Source: Methylobacter sp. (lineage in GTDB: Bacteria; Pseudomonadota; Gammaproteobacteria; Methylococcales; Methylomonadaceae). From it: a DNA stretch of 64,000 bases. The stretch is from the NCBI RefSeq assembly GCF_023227905.1, contig NZ_JALOCF010000004.1, forward strand, positions 93,017 to 157,016, read 5' to 3'. Position 1 is the stretch's first letter; every line of letters starts with the position of its first letter. The notes under the pieces were generated by a model. It searched no databases. It saw only the letters and a list, made by a program, of their open reading frames with translations, and was not told the DNA's origin. The translations under genes and the position numbers were made by a program. This document shows positions 41,561 to 50,990 of this stretch, in pieces.

Positions 41561-42315
41561 GGACGCTTCCTCATGGATTGGAGCTATTACGTTGCAGTAA
41601 CTAAAGCGAAGGATGTGCCATTTATTAAAATATTAATAGTAATTAGTGTCTTAGCAAATATGTTTTGATTTTAATTGGTTCGGCGCCATAAAGTTGACGT
41701 TACAAAGCGGCAAAGGATTGCCGAAGAGCGGCTTAAGCGCTTGTTCTTATAAATAAGCGTGAAAAATCGACTGCTTTCAGCGGACGCTCCGAAAGATAAT
41801 CCACAAAAAACAACACAATAATGGTTGGCATGGTCAATTAAGATGTTGAGTGATGGCAATGACTGGCCGATGTGGCGCTGAATGGATGGCTGTTCCCTGA
41901 GCAGTGGGTTAGGCCAGTCATTGTTGAGGAAAGCGAACGGTCTCCGTCGTCTTGGTCATGACCGGATTACTCGTGAGCGCAAAGTGTCTTTCGGCTCACT
42001 CAACCGGCGTTGAGTTTATCTCATAGTTGACAAGACTGATCCGGCTGACGGGTTGCCAGTCTTTGTATCCTGAAAATGCTTGGTTTGCAGGAAAATAATG
42101 AATTCAAGGCGGCCGAATACGGGCCTGGACGCGATCGGAATGCAGTGTTTGTAGTAGTTCTGAAGGCGTTTAATGAGGTATTGGGACGAAAGGGTGAACA
42201 TGATGGCCCTTCTGCTCGGTATATCGTGTGTAGCAGTTTATGTGGCGCGGAGAAATTTACTCGCCTCGTTTTGTTAAAAAACGGGTAAAATCAATAAGGA
42301 AGGGATATAATCGAA
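41561..42315. other. Noncoding region upstream of the cyclase gene
   Basis: No gene is visible in 755 nt between the diguanylate cyclase start and tRNA-Leu. It holds a 12-bp perfect inverted repeat at 41857-41868 and 41912-41923 (caatgactggcc/ggccagtcattg). A looser one lies at about 42031-42068 (caagactg..cagtctttg). Short open frames across it show no protein-like features. It might be remains of a small mobile element. Confidence 0.5.
41857..41923. repeat. 12-bp inverted repeat bounding 67 bp
   Basis: caatgactggcc and its exact reverse complement ggccagtcattg enclose 43 nt. No second copy was seen in the window. The arms could be the ends of a decayed miniature element or a stem of a transcript. 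Confidence 0.5.
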
Positions 42316-42402
42316 TGGTGCCGAGGAGAGGACTTGAACCTCCACGGGGTTGCCCCCACCAGCACCTGAAGCTGGCGTGTCTACCAATTTCACCACCTCG
42401 GC
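42316..42402 (-). tRNA. tRNA-Leu (CAG)
   Basis: 87 nt on the minus strand, with acceptor stem gccgagg/cctcggc, a class II long variable arm (gtgggggcaaccccgt), anticodon loop ttCAGgt between ccagc and gctgg, T loop ttcaagt, and encoded acca. Anticodon CAG reads CUG Leu codons. Confidence 0.96.
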
Positions 42403-42651
42403 AAAGGTTAGCTGTAAAAGCTAAAGTGAGCGCGCACTATACCTATCCTCTTTGCTTTTGTCAATTAAGTGCGAAGTTTTTATATAAACTTAAATGATTT
42501 CGAGATAGACGCCGTAGCGTCACCTCGAGCTAACGGGAAATAGTTTTTCGCATAAGACCCAAAAACTTTTCTCTTTCAATCCTAATCGATATACTAAGCC
42601 TATATATTAAGATATGTTTAATAATATCCATTCTCCTAGTTAATTATTTAA

Positions 42652-44889
42652 ATGACATTGAAGTCTAAAAAAGACGTTGATTTTAAATCAACAAATGATC
42701 CATATGCTCAGCGCGAAGCTGAGAAATATGAGAACCCGATTCCCAGCCGCGAATTAATTCTCCAATTGATCGAACATGCTGGAAAACCGTTGCGCCGCGA
42801 AGAAATCGCCGAGGCCTTTTCTCTTGAAGATGAAGATCAGCTAGAGGCCTTACGACGCCGTTTGCGGGCCATGGAAAGAGACGGGCAATTATTGTTTAAT
42901 CGCGGCAAAAAATATTGCCTGGTTAACAATGAGGATTTAATTGCCGGGCGCGTCATCGGCCATGCGGACGGTTTTGGCTTTCTTAAGCCGGATGATGGGT
43001 CGGATGACCTGTTCTTATCGCCGCGGGAAATGAATCCGTTGCTGCACAATGACCGGGCGCTGGTGCGTATTGCCGGGATCGATAAAAAAGGCCGCCGGGA
43101 AGGCGCGGTTGTTGAGGTTCTACAGAGAAACACTCACCAGATTGTAGGGCGGCTTTATAAGGAAAATGGTTTTACCTATGTGGTGCCGGATAATAAAAAT
43201 ATAGCGCAAACCGTCCTGATTCAGAAAGGCGGCATCGGCAAAGCCAAGCAAGGGCAGATTGTCGTTGCGGAAGTTACCGAGCAGCCGACGCAGCTTCACC
43301 AGCCGATCGGCCGGATCATCGAAGTCATGGGTGAACACATGGCGCCGGGGATGGAAATCGATATGGCGATCCGCTCCTATAATCTGCCAAACCATTGGCC
43401 TGATGAGCTGCTGGAAGAAATCAAGCCGCTTAAAAATGAGGTGCCGGAGTCAGCAAAACAAAACCGGGTCGATTTACGGCAAACTCCATTAGTTACAATT
43501 GATGGCGAAGATGCTCGCGATTTTGACGATGCCGTCTATTGCCAGAAAACCCCCAAAGGCTGGAAGCTGCTGGTGGCAATTGCCGATGTTTCGCATTATG
43601 TACAGATTAATTCGGAATTGGACAAAGAGGCTCAAAAACGCAGCACGTCGGTCTATTTTCCGGAACGGGTCATACCCATGTTGCCGGAAATCTTGTCTAA
43701 TGGCTTGTGTTCGCTTAATCCTCAGGTAGACCGCTTATGCATGGTATGTGAGCTGCTTATTAACGAGCAAGGTTTGGTCACGCGGTCGCGCTTTTTTGAT
43801 GCGGTGATGAGTTCTCATGCCAGATTGACCTATACCGAAGTCGCAAAAATGCTGGTCGAGGGCGATAAGTCATTAGCCGAGCAATACAACGCGTTGATGC
43901 CGCATTTACAGGAGTTGTACGCGCTTTACAAGGTTATGCGAGTAAGCCGGGAAAAGCGCGGCGCGATGGATTTTGACACCCAGGAAACCCGCATTATTTT
44001 CGGCCCAGAGCGTAAGATTGAAAAGATAGTGCCGGTGGTGCGTAACGATGCTCATAAATTGATTGAAGAGTTTATGATCACCGCGAACATGGCGGCAGCT
44101 CGTTTTTTAAATAACAAAAAAATGCCCAAGCTGCTGCGGATACATGACGGTCCGAGTGCCGACAAGCTGCTTAACCTGAAAACGTTTCTCGGCGAATTGG
44201 GTTTAAGCTTGGGCGGGGGCGCTAAACCGACGCCGCTGGATTATATGTATTTGATCGAATCAATCAAAGACCGGCCCGATGCGCATTTGATACAGACCGT
44301 ATTGTTACGTTCGATGTCGCAAGCCGTCTACAGCCCAGAATTAAAAGGCCATTTCGGTTTGGCGTTGGAAGCTTACGCGCACTTTACTTCGCCGATCCGC
44401 CGTTATCCTGATTTGCTGGTGCATCGCGCGATCAGGCATTGTTTGCAGGGCAAGTCGGTCGAAAGCTTTTTCTACGGGCTCCCTGATATGGTGGTGTTGG
44501 GCGAGCAATGCTCCGCCAATGAGCGGCGAGCTGACGAAGCGACGCGGGATGTGGTGAGCTGGCTCAAATGCGAATATATGATGGATAAGGTCGGCGAGGA
44601 ATTTCCGGGCATTATTTCAGCGGTTACCTCATTTGGCTTCTTTGTTGAGCTTGACGAAATCTATGTAGAAGGCTTGGTTCATATCAGCAACCTGGCGCAG
44701 GATTATTTTCATTTTGATGCGACCAGCCATCAGTTAAGAGGCGAGCGTACCGGTGTTAATTATCGCCTGGGTGACAGTGTCATCGTCAGAGTCGCGCGTG
44801 TTGATCTGGATGAAAAGAAGATTGACTTTGAGCTGACGAAAAAACAAGACGTAATGAAGAAGCCTAAAAAGAGACGCCGTAAAAAATGA
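42652..44889 (+). CDS. rnr: Ribonuclease R
   Basis: A processive 3'-5' exoribonuclease that degrades structured RNA and acts in rRNA quality control. It has 745 residues (E. coli 813). Order: an N-terminal winged-helix region (SRELILQLIEHAGKPLRREE), cold-shock domains (about 85-230), the RNB catalytic domain with the metal Asp cluster TIDGEDARDFDDAVYC near residue 285 and HFTSPIRRYPDLLVHR, then an S1 domain (FPGIISAVTSFGFFVELDEI), and a Lys/Arg tail (KKPKKRRRKK). No strong ribosome site precedes ATG 42652. It overlaps rlmB by 4 nt, the classical rnr-rlmB pair. Confidence 0.97.
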   Translation: MTLKSKKDVDFKSTNDPYAQREAEKYENPIPSRELILQLIEHAGKPLRREEIAEAFSLEDEDQLEALRRRLRAMERDGQLLFNRGKKYCLVNNEDLIAGRVIGHADGFGFLKPDDGSDDLFLSPREMNPLLHNDRALVRIAGIDKKGRREGAVVEVLQRNTHQIVGRLYKENGFTYVVPDNKNIAQTVLIQKGGIGKAKQGQIVVAEVTEQPTQLHQPIGRIIEVMGEHMAPGMEIDMAIRSYNLPNHWPDELLEEIKPLKNEVPESAKQNRVDLRQTPLVTIDGEDARDFDDAVYCQKTPKGWKLLVAIADVSHYVQINSELDKEAQKRSTSVYFPERVIPMLPEILSNGLCSLNPQVDRLCMVCELLINEQGLVTRSRFFDAVMSSHARLTYTEVAKMLVEGDKSLAEQYNALMPHLQELYALYKVMRVSREKRGAMDFDTQETRIIFGPERKIEKIVPVVRNDAHKLIEEFMITANMAAARFLNNKKMPKLLRIHDGPSADKLLNLKTFLGELGLSLGGGAKPTPLDYMYLIESIKDRPDAHLIQTVLLRSMSQAVYSPELKGHFGLALEAYAHFTSPIRRYPDLLVHRAIRHCLQGKSVESFFYGLPDMVVLGEQCSANERRADEATRDVVSWLKCEYMMDKVGEEFPGIISAVTSFGFFVELDEIYVEGLVHISNLAQDYFHFDATSHQLRGERTGVNYRLGDSVIVRVARVDLDEKKIDFELTKKQDVMKKPKKRRRKK

Positions 44890-45632
44890 AATTAAGCAAA
44901 GTATACGGCATACATTCAGTACAGTCGGCGTTGGATTATTCCCCTAAAAAAATTAATAAAGCCTGGATTGACAGCCAAAGACAAGACAAGCGCTTAACGC
45001 AACTGGTCGAGGATTTATTGGATTTGGGCATAGAACCCGAAAAAACTGACCGGAAAAAGCTGGATCGTTTTGCGGACAGCAATAATCATCAAGGCATTGT
45101 TATTGAAGTTGAAATGCCGGAAGAGTTATCGGAAAGTCATCTCAAGGATGCCGTGTTAACGGTGTCGGGAACGCCTTTATTTCTGGTGTTGGACAATGTT
45201 CAGGACCCGCACAATTTCGGGGCCTGCCTTAGAACCGCGGACGCTACCGGCGTGCATGGAGTCATTATCACTAAAGATAACGCTACCGGTATTACCCCGA
45301 CAGTCTGTAAGGTGGCTAGCGGTGCTGCAGAAACGGTACCGGTCTATCAAGTCACCAATTTAGCAAGAACCTTGCGCTGGCTCAAAGAACAAGGCGTCTG
45401 GGTCATGGGGGCAGCGGGCGAAGCAACGCAAACCGCCTATCAAACCGATTTTACGGTGCCTCTGGCTTTGGTCGTCGGCGCTGAGGGCAAGGGTTTAAGA
45501 CGGTTGACCAAGGAGCAATGCGACATGCTGGTCAAATTGCCGATGCTGGGCAAGGTAGAAAGCCTTAATCTGTCTGTTGCAACCGGTGTGCTGCTTTATG
45601 AGGCCGTGCGTCAGCGGTCACTGGTCGGCTGA
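44886..45632 (+). CDS. rlmB: 23S rRNA (guanosine-2'-O)-methyltransferase RlmB
   Basis: A SpoU-family 2'-O-methyltransferase of G2251 in 23S rRNA. It has 248 residues. The N-terminal substrate-binding domain (KVYGIHSVQSALDYSPKKIN) is followed by the trefoil-knot methylase domain. Motif 1 is LDNVQDPHNFGACLRTADAT, motif 2 is ALVVGAEGKGLRRLTKEQCD, and motif 3 is KLPMLGKVESLNLSVATGVL with the knot residues. ATG overlaps the rnr stop (ATGA). The ccm operon begins 15 nt downstream, so rnr-rlmB and ccm may share a transcript. Confidence 0.97.
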   Translation: MKLSKVYGIHSVQSALDYSPKKINKAWIDSQRQDKRLTQLVEDLLDLGIEPEKTDRKKLDRFADSNNHQGIVIEVEMPEELSESHLKDAVLTVSGTPLFLVLDNVQDPHNFGACLRTADATGVHGVIITKDNATGITPTVCKVASGAAETVPVYQVTNLARTLRWLKEQGVWVMGAAGEATQTAYQTDFTVPLALVVGAEGKGLRRLTKEQCDMLVKLPMLGKVESLNLSVATGVLLYEAVRQRSLVG

Positions 45633-45647
45633 TTTATTTGTTGCATC

Positions 45648-46271
45648 ATGCAAGCACAAGCAACACATTCTCTTGAAGGCAGAGGCTTAAGCTGTATACG
45701 CGATGACCGGATACTGTTTGAAGAGCTGGCTTTTGAATTGGTTTCAGGGCAGGTTTTACTGCTCGAAGGTAAAAATGGCAGCGGCAAAACCTCGTTACTG
45801 CGTATTTTATGCGGATTTCGCGAGCCTGATGCAGGTAGAATTGACTGGTGCGGCGAGGCTGTTAAAGATAGTCAGTTCTATGCGGATATGGCTTATGTCG
45901 GCCACTTGGATGGCATTAAAAAAGAACTGACGGTTCTGGAAAATCTAAAGATGTCTTTGGCCCTGAGCAGTTCCGGTCGCTACTCCATTGATCAGGCTTT
46001 AACGAAAGTGCATTTGTCGGGCTACGACGATGTCCTTGTGCAAACTTTATCGGCAGGCCAGAAAAGACGGCTGTCTTTAGCCAGATTGCTGATTACCGAA
46101 AATGTGTTGTGGATTCTGGATGAGCCTTTTACCTCATTGGACAGGCAAGGCATTGCCCTGATCGAATCGTTAATGACCGAACATTGCGGCAATGGCGGCA
46201 TGATAGTCCTCACCTCACACCATGATATCGATCTGCCTGATGTCGATGTCCAGCGTATTAATTTATCCTGA
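45648..46271 (+). CDS. ccmA: Cytochrome c biogenesis ATP-binding protein CcmA
   Basis: The ATPase of the CcmABCD complex, which releases holo-CcmE from CcmC. It has 207 residues with Walker A EGKNGSGKTSLLRILCGF, ABC signature LSAGQKRRLSLARLL and Walker B LWILDEPFTSLDRQG, and the switch His in LTSHHDIDLP. It leads a complete System I (Ccm) operon that runs to ccmI and then hemN. TGATG joins its stop to ccmB. Confidence 0.96.
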   Translation: MQAQATHSLEGRGLSCIRDDRILFEELAFELVSGQVLLLEGKNGSGKTSLLRILCGFREPDAGRIDWCGEAVKDSQFYADMAYVGHLDGIKKELTVLENLKMSLALSSSGRYSIDQALTKVHLSGYDDVLVQTLSAGQKRRLSLARLLITENVLWILDEPFTSLDRQGIALIESLMTEHCGNGGMIVLTSHHDIDLPDVDVQRINLS

Positions 46272-46945
46272 TGTCTTTATCCCGAGCTTTTTTTGCCGTT
46301 ATTCGGCGCGATCTGGTGTTGGCTTTGCGGCGGCGTTCGGAGATAGCCAACCCGCTACTGTTTTTTATCCTGGTGATAACTCTGTTTCCGTTGGGGATCG
46401 GCGCGCAGCCGCATCTATTGCAAGCCATTGCGCCGGGGATTATCTGGGTTTCCGCATTATTGGCGGCGATGCTGTCCCTCGACAGCCTGTTTCGTTCGGA
46501 TTTTGATGACGGTTCCTTGGAACAGATTCTATTAAGTCCGCATCCGACATCGGTATTGGTATTGGCTAAAATCGTTGCCCATTGGTTGGTGACCGGATTG
46601 CCATTATTGATTGTGGCGCCGCTGCTGGCAGTTTTTTTGGGCTTGCCCAATCATGCTCTGGGAATTTTGTTGTTGACCTTGTTGCTTGGAACGCCGGTAT
46701 TAAGCTTAATAGGAGCCATTGGCGTTGCGCTGACCGTAGGACTTCGCCGGGGCGGCATGATTTTGTCGCTGCTGGTTTTGCCATTGTATGTGCCGGTGCT
46801 GATCTTTGCCGGTAATGCAGTGCAGATGGCCGGCAGCGGATTGCCGGTCGATGCGCAAATTAATATTCTGGTTGCCATTTTATTGATGGCTTTGGTGTTA
46901 ACGCCTTTGCCGACAGCGGCCGCATTAAAAATGAGTATTAATTGA
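46271..46945 (+). CDS. ccmB: Haem exporter protein CcmB
   Basis: The membrane subunit paired with CcmA in the ABC complex that powers release of haem-loaded CcmE. It has 224 residues and six hydrophobic segments. Family text includes LSRAFFAVIRRDLVLALRRR at the N-terminus, FDDGSLEQILLSPHPTSVLV, and LGTPVLSLIGAIGVALTVGL. The ATG overlaps the ccmA stop by 1 nt. A 124-nt gap follows before ccmC, the largest inside the operon apart from the gap after ccmF. It holds no visible gene. Confidence 0.95.
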   Translation: MSLSRAFFAVIRRDLVLALRRRSEIANPLLFFILVITLFPLGIGAQPHLLQAIAPGIIWVSALLAAMLSLDSLFRSDFDDGSLEQILLSPHPTSVLVLAKIVAHWLVTGLPLLIVAPLLAVFLGLPNHALGILLLTLLLGTPVLSLIGAIGVALTVGLRRGGMILSLLVLPLYVPVLIFAGNAVQMAGSGLPVDAQINILVAILLMALVLTPLPTAAALKMSIN

Positions 46946-47069
46946 TAATATCTCGTAGAATAATCGGCCATATTATCGACCTGGAATCAATGATGATGGT
47001 GTCGGCTAAATATTTGCTTAAAAACAGACCGTCCATACACTTTTAGTTTGAACCTTTGCCTGATTTTCT

Positions 47070-47831
47070 ATGTTTTTAATTCCTGATCCCGTAGTCCGCT
47101 TCTTTCACCGCATGGCTTCGCCGCCGCATTTTTACGCTTTTAGCCAGCGCTTGATGCCGTGGCTGGTGGTTATTTTTCTACTGTTAACGGCCGCAGGTCT
47201 ATATGGCGGTTTGTATCTTGCGCCAGCCGATTACCAGCAGGGCGATAGCTATCGCATTATCTATATCCATGTGCCCAGCGCCTGGATGTCGTTATTCATT
47301 TATGTGGTCATGGCAATTGCCGGAGCAATAGGTCTGGTTTGGCGCATCAAGCTGGCGGAGATTGTCGCGATCAGTAGTGCGCCGGTCGGCGCAAGCTTTA
47401 CCTTTATCGCGCTGGTGACCGGTTCCTTGTGGGGCAAACCGATGTGGGGAACCTGGTGGGTTTGGGATGCGCGGTTAACGTCCGAATTGATATTGCTGTT
47501 TTTGTATCTCGGCGTCATCGGGCTGTACGGCGCGATAGACGATAAGCGCACCGCGTCCAGGGCCGTGGCTATTTTAGCCTTGGTCGGCGTGGTCAACATT
47601 CCGATTATTCATTATTCCGTCGAGTGGTGGAATACGCTACACCAAGGGCCGACGGTAACCAAAATGGATAAGCCGTCGATTCATGTCAGCATGTTGATCC
47701 CGTTATTGCTGATGGCGGTAGCGTTCAAATTTTATTACCTGATCGCGATGTTGCAGCGGGCGCGTACCGAATTGTTGCAGCGCGAACGCAATGCACAGTG
47801 GGTTAAGAACATGATTTCGGAGTCCAAATAA
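47070..47831 (+). CDS. ccmC: Haem-handling protein CcmC
   Basis: A membrane protein that presents haem to the chaperone CcmE. It has 253 residues with six membrane helices. The periplasmic WWD haem domain is visible as GSLWGKPMWGTWWVWDARLT. The flanking His ligands are in IIYIHVPSAWMSLFIY and NIPIIHYSVEWWNTLHQGPT. The N-terminal FFHRMASPPHFYAFSQRLMP is usual for the family. The stop overlaps the ccmD start as TAATG. Confidence 0.97.
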   Translation: MFLIPDPVVRFFHRMASPPHFYAFSQRLMPWLVVIFLLLTAAGLYGGLYLAPADYQQGDSYRIIYIHVPSAWMSLFIYVVMAIAGAIGLVWRIKLAEIVAISSAPVGASFTFIALVTGSLWGKPMWGTWWVWDARLTSELILLFLYLGVIGLYGAIDDKRTASRAVAILALVGVVNIPIIHYSVEWWNTLHQGPTVTKMDKPSIHVSMLIPLLLMAVAFKFYYLIAMLQRARTELLQRERNAQWVKNMISESK

Positions 47832-47989
47832 TGACAATGCAGGAATTTTTCGCAATGGGCGGCTATGCCTTTTATGTCTGGACCTCTTACGGCCTGACCT
47901 TAATCGTGCTGCTTGCCAATATTATTATCCCGGTGGCACAGCGCAGACAGTTATTACGCTCCCTGGCGCTTAAGCAAAAACGGCACTAA
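47831..47989 (+). CDS. ccmD: Haem exporter protein CcmD
   Basis: A short gene that is easily missed, encoding 52 residues: MTMQEFFAMGGYAFYVWTSY followed by a hydrophobic segment (LTLIVLLANIIIPVA) and a basic tail (QRRQLLRSLALKQKRH). This is the normal CcmD pattern: a single membrane helix with a GGYAxYVW start and a positive cytoplasmic end. CcmD keeps CcmE bound to the CcmABC complex. It overlaps ccmC by 1 nt and precedes ccmE by 3 nt. Confidence 0.94.
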   Translation: MTMQEFFAMGGYAFYVWTSYGLTLIVLLANIIIPVAQRRQLLRSLALKQKRH

Positions 47990-47992
47990 ATC

Positions 47993-48436
47993 ATGAAACC
48001 AGCCAGAAAACAGCGATTAATGCTTATCGGCCTGATGGTCATCGGAGCCGGGCTTGCCACCGGGTTTGCGCTTAAGTCCTTTAATGAAAATTTGATGTAT
48101 TTTTTTTCCACTACCGATGTCGTGGCAGGCAAGGCGCCAAAAGACACCTTATTTCGCCTGGGCGGCATGGTCATTAAAGGCTCTGTGGAAAGGCCGAATG
48201 ACGGGCTGATGGTGCGCTTTAAACTGACTGATTTCAGTAAGGATGTGACCGTCGAATACACGGGCATCCTGCCGGATTTGTTCAGAGAAGGGCAGGGCAT
48301 CGTTGCGCACGGGAAACTAAATGCACAGGGCGTGTTTATCGCCGAAGAAGTGTTGGCCAAACATGATGAAAATTACATGCCGCCGGAAGTGAAAAGCAGT
48401 TTAAAAAATCAGCCGGCGCCGGTTGCAGGCCAATAA
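47993..48436 (+). CDS. ccmE: Cytochrome c-type biogenesis protein CcmE (haem chaperone)
   Basis: The periplasmic OB-fold chaperone that carries haem covalently from CcmC to CcmF. It has 147 residues. An N-terminal anchor (QRLMLIGLMVIGAGLATGFA) is followed by the beta-barrel domain. The haem-binding His124 with Tyr128 is in AKHDENY (HxxxY motif). The flexible tail is PPEVKSSLKNQPAPVAGQ. ATG 47993 is 3 nt after the ccmD stop. Confidence 0.97.
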   Translation: MKPARKQRLMLIGLMVIGAGLATGFALKSFNENLMYFFSTTDVVAGKAPKDTLFRLGGMVIKGSVERPNDGLMVRFKLTDFSKDVTVEYTGILPDLFREGQGIVAHGKLNAQGVFIAEEVLAKHDENYMPPEVKSSLKNQPAPVAGQ

Positions 48437-48438
48437 TA

Positions 48439-50370
48439 ATGATTGCAGAACTCGGACATTTTTCGCTGATCTTAGCCCTATGCATGGCCGTTATTTTAGG
48501 GGGGCTGCCGATCATCGGCGCTTCCCGATCCATATCCGGCTGGATCGCTGTGGCAAGGCCTGCCGCGTTTGGGCAACTGTTCTTCATGGTTATTTCCTAC
48601 GGCTGTCTGACTTATGGGTTCTTAACCCATGATTTTTCGGTCAAATACATTGCGACAAATTCCAATACCGCATTGCCGGTTTTGTATTTGGTTTCCGGGG
48701 TCTGGGGCGCGCATGAAGGCTCGTTACTGCTTTGGGCGCTGGTGCTGTCCTGCTGGACAGGCTTGGTGGCGATGTTCAGTCGTGCGATTCCTGAGGCTAC
48801 CGTCGCTCGCGTTTTAGGCGTGATGGGGCTGGTCTCTATCGGCTTTATCCTGTTTTTATTACTGACATCCAATCCGTTTGAGCGGCTATTTCCAGTGCCG
48901 CTGGAAGGGCGCGATTTAAACCCATTACTGCAAGATCCTGGTCTGGCAATACACCCGCCGATGCTTTATATGGGCTATGTCGGCTTTTCCGTGGCCTTTG
49001 CTTTTGCCATTGCCGCGTTGCTGGAAGGTCGGCTGGATGCAGCCTGGGCGCGCTGGTCAAGACCCTGGACCAACATCGCCTGGATGTTTTTGACGCTGGG
49101 CATAGCCTTGGGCAGCTGGTGGGCTTATTACGAATTGGGCTGGGGCGGCTGGTGGTTCTGGGACCCGGTCGAAAACGCTTCCTTCATGCCCTGGCTGGTC
49201 GGCACCGCGCTGATCCATTCGTTAGCCGCCACCGAAAAACGCGGCGTGTTCAAGACCTGGACGGTGTTGCTGGCGATTTTTGCTTTTTCGTTAAGCCTGC
49301 TCGGTACATTTCTGGTCCGGTCCGGCGTATTGACTTCGGTGCATGCGTTTGCCAGCGACCCTGCAAGAGGTTTGTTTATTCTGATATTTCTGGCCGTCGT
49401 GGTGGGGGGATCGTTATTGCTGTATGCGATAAGAGCGCCTTACGTCAAGAGCAGCGCGACCTTTGAATTGGTGTCCAAAGAATCGGCGATATTGCTGAAC
49501 AACGTGTTGTTGGTGGTAACGGCTTCCAGTATTTTGCTCGGCACGCTGTATCCTCTGGTAATTGACGCGTTGGGACTGGGCAAGATCTCAGTCGGGCCTC
49601 CATATTTTAATGCCGTATTCATTCCACTGATGGCGCCGCTGGCGATTGCCGTGGGTTTGGGCATGTTGCTGCGCTGGAAAAGAGACAATATCAACGCGAT
49701 TGCCTTGCGGGTGCGCTGGCTTGTTTTGGCTTGCGTTGCAGGCGGACTGCTGATTCCGTTGCTGATGCCGTTTTATTCGTGGGGCGCAGTATTGGGCTTA
49801 ACGCTGGCGTTGTGGACGGTTGCGATCACCGCGATGTCTTTTGTCGACCGCATGGGGTCGCAAGGGTTTTCCTGGCAACGCTTGCAAACCGTACCGGCCG
49901 GTTTTTACGGTATGACTGTGGCGCATTTAGGTATAGCGGTATTCGTGGTCGGCATTACCCTGACCTCCGTTTACAGCGTCGAAAAAGATGTCCGCATGGC
50001 ACCCTCCGACAAGCTGGATATGTCCGGCTATATTTTTGAATTTCACGGCGTTAAACAAACCCAAGGGCCTAACTATGTTGCCGAACAGGCGTTTGTGACC
50101 GTCAGTTACGACGGCAAACAGGTCGCTAAACTGGAACCGCAAAAACGGGTTTACCGGGTGCAAAAAATGCCGATGACCGAAGCGGCTATCGATGCCGGAT
50201 TGTTTCGGGATTTGTTTGTTGCGATAGGCGAGCCGCTCGGCGATAAGGGCGCGTGGAGCCTCAGGATTTACTACAAGTCATTTATCCGCTGGATTTGGCT
50301 GGGCGCGCTGTTCATGGCGGCGGGCGGCTTGTGTGCGGCTTGTGATAGACGATATCGAATTGCAAAATAG
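48439..50370 (+). CDS. ccmF: Haem lyase subunit CcmF
   Basis: A large polytopic protein that ligates haem from CcmE to CXXCH of apocytochrome c, working with CcmH and CcmI. It has 643 residues with many membrane segments. The WWD domain is YELGWGGWWFWDPVENASFM near residues 230-250. Conserved His sites are in GVWGAHEGSLLLWALVLS, PGLAIHPPMLYMGYVG and RSGVLTSVHAFASDPARGLF. The C-terminal periplasmic domain before the last helix (MTEAAIDAGLFRDLFVAIGE) fits the family. ATG is 2 nt after the ccmE stop. Confidence 0.97.
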   Translation: MIAELGHFSLILALCMAVILGGLPIIGASRSISGWIAVARPAAFGQLFFMVISYGCLTYGFLTHDFSVKYIATNSNTALPVLYLVSGVWGAHEGSLLLWALVLSCWTGLVAMFSRAIPEATVARVLGVMGLVSIGFILFLLLTSNPFERLFPVPLEGRDLNPLLQDPGLAIHPPMLYMGYVGFSVAFAFAIAALLEGRLDAAWARWSRPWTNIAWMFLTLGIALGSWWAYYELGWGGWWFWDPVENASFMPWLVGTALIHSLAATEKRGVFKTWTVLLAIFAFSLSLLGTFLVRSGVLTSVHAFASDPARGLFILIFLAVVVGGSLLLYAIRAPYVKSSATFELVSKESAILLNNVLLVVTASSILLGTLYPLVIDALGLGKISVGPPYFNAVFIPLMAPLAIAVGLGMLLRWKRDNINAIALRVRWLVLACVAGGLLIPLLMPFYSWGAVLGLTLALWTVAITAMSFVDRMGSQGFSWQRLQTVPAGFYGMTVAHLGIAVFVVGITLTSVYSVEKDVRMAPSDKLDMSGYIFEFHGVKQTQGPNYVAEQAFVTVSYDGKQVAKLEPQKRVYRVQKMPMTEAAIDAGLFRDLFVAIGEPLGDKGAWSLRIYYKSFIRWIWLGALFMAAGGLCAACDRRYRIAK

Positions 50371-50381
50371 TTTAAAGATTA

Positions 50382-50435
50382 CCACCAGGAAGAAGGACGC
50401 GAAGTTTTATATCTTCGTGTCCTTCGTAGTGAATC
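50382..50435. repeat. CACGAAG-type palindrome inside the ccm operon
   Basis: The arms ccaccaggaagaaggacgcg (50382 on) and ccttcgtagtgaatcc, with an inner gaag/cttcgtgtcc pair, form an imperfect hairpin in the 89-nt gap between ccmF and dsbE. It is related to 22831-22894 and to the outer arms of 20359-20597. Confidence 0.65.
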
Positions 50436-50459
50436 CATGTGTAACCCTAAATAAATATA

Positions 50460-50990
50460 ATGCTTAAATACATCCTCCCTTTAATATTATTTATCGTTCT
50501 TGCGGTGTTCCTGGCGCTGGGCTTAAACCTTCATCCCAGTGAGATTCCTTCGCCGTTGATCGACAAACCGGCTCCGGCATTCTCCGCGCCGAAGCTTCAA
50601 GCACCTGAAGAAAAATTATCCCCAACCGATTTAAAAGGCAAAGTCTGGCTGTTTAATGTCTGGGCGTCGTGGTGCGCGTCTTGCCGCTCCGAACATCCGG
50701 TGCTGAACCAATTGGCTCAGCAAAAAGCCGCGGTTATCGTCGGCTTGAACTACAAGGACGAGCCGGAAGCAGCGAAAGGCTGGCTGGCGCAATTGGGCAA
50801 CCCTTACGATGTCAGCATTATGGATCAGGATGGACGCATCGGTATCGATTGGGGCGTTTACGGCGTACCGGAGACCTTCGTCATCGATAAGCGGGGTGTG
50901 ATCCGCTACAAGCATACCGGCCCCGTCACGCCTGAAGATGTGCAGCAGACTTTCCTGCCTTTGATTGCCAAGTTACAGGCTGAAAATTAA
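50460..50990 (+). CDS. dsbE: Thiol:disulfide interchange protein DsbE (CcmG)
   Basis: A membrane-anchored periplasmic thioredoxin that reduces the haem-binding Cys pair of apocytochromes. It has 176 residues with an N-terminal anchor (YILPLILFIVLAVFLALGLN). The active site is NVWASWCASCRSEHPVLNQL near residue 71. Family text follows with GLNYKDEPEAAKGWLAQLGN, IDWGVYGVPETFVIDKRGVI and the cis-Pro in GVPE. It overlaps the ccmH start by 1 nt. Confidence 0.96.
   Translation: MLKYILPLILFIVLAVFLALGLNLHPSEIPSPLIDKPAPAFSAPKLQAPEEKLSPTDLKGKVWLFNVWASWCASCRSEHPVLNQLAQQKAAVIVGLNYKDEPEAAKGWLAQLGNPYDVSIMDQDGRIGIDWGVYGVPETFVIDKRGVIRYKHTGPVTPEDVQQTFLPLIAKLQAEN

Noticed and set aside
42240..42497. A plus-strand open frame across tRNA-Leu
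   Set aside because: It contains the antisense of the tRNA; text such as MVPRRGLEPPRGCPHQH is a well-known false translation of tRNA-Leu.
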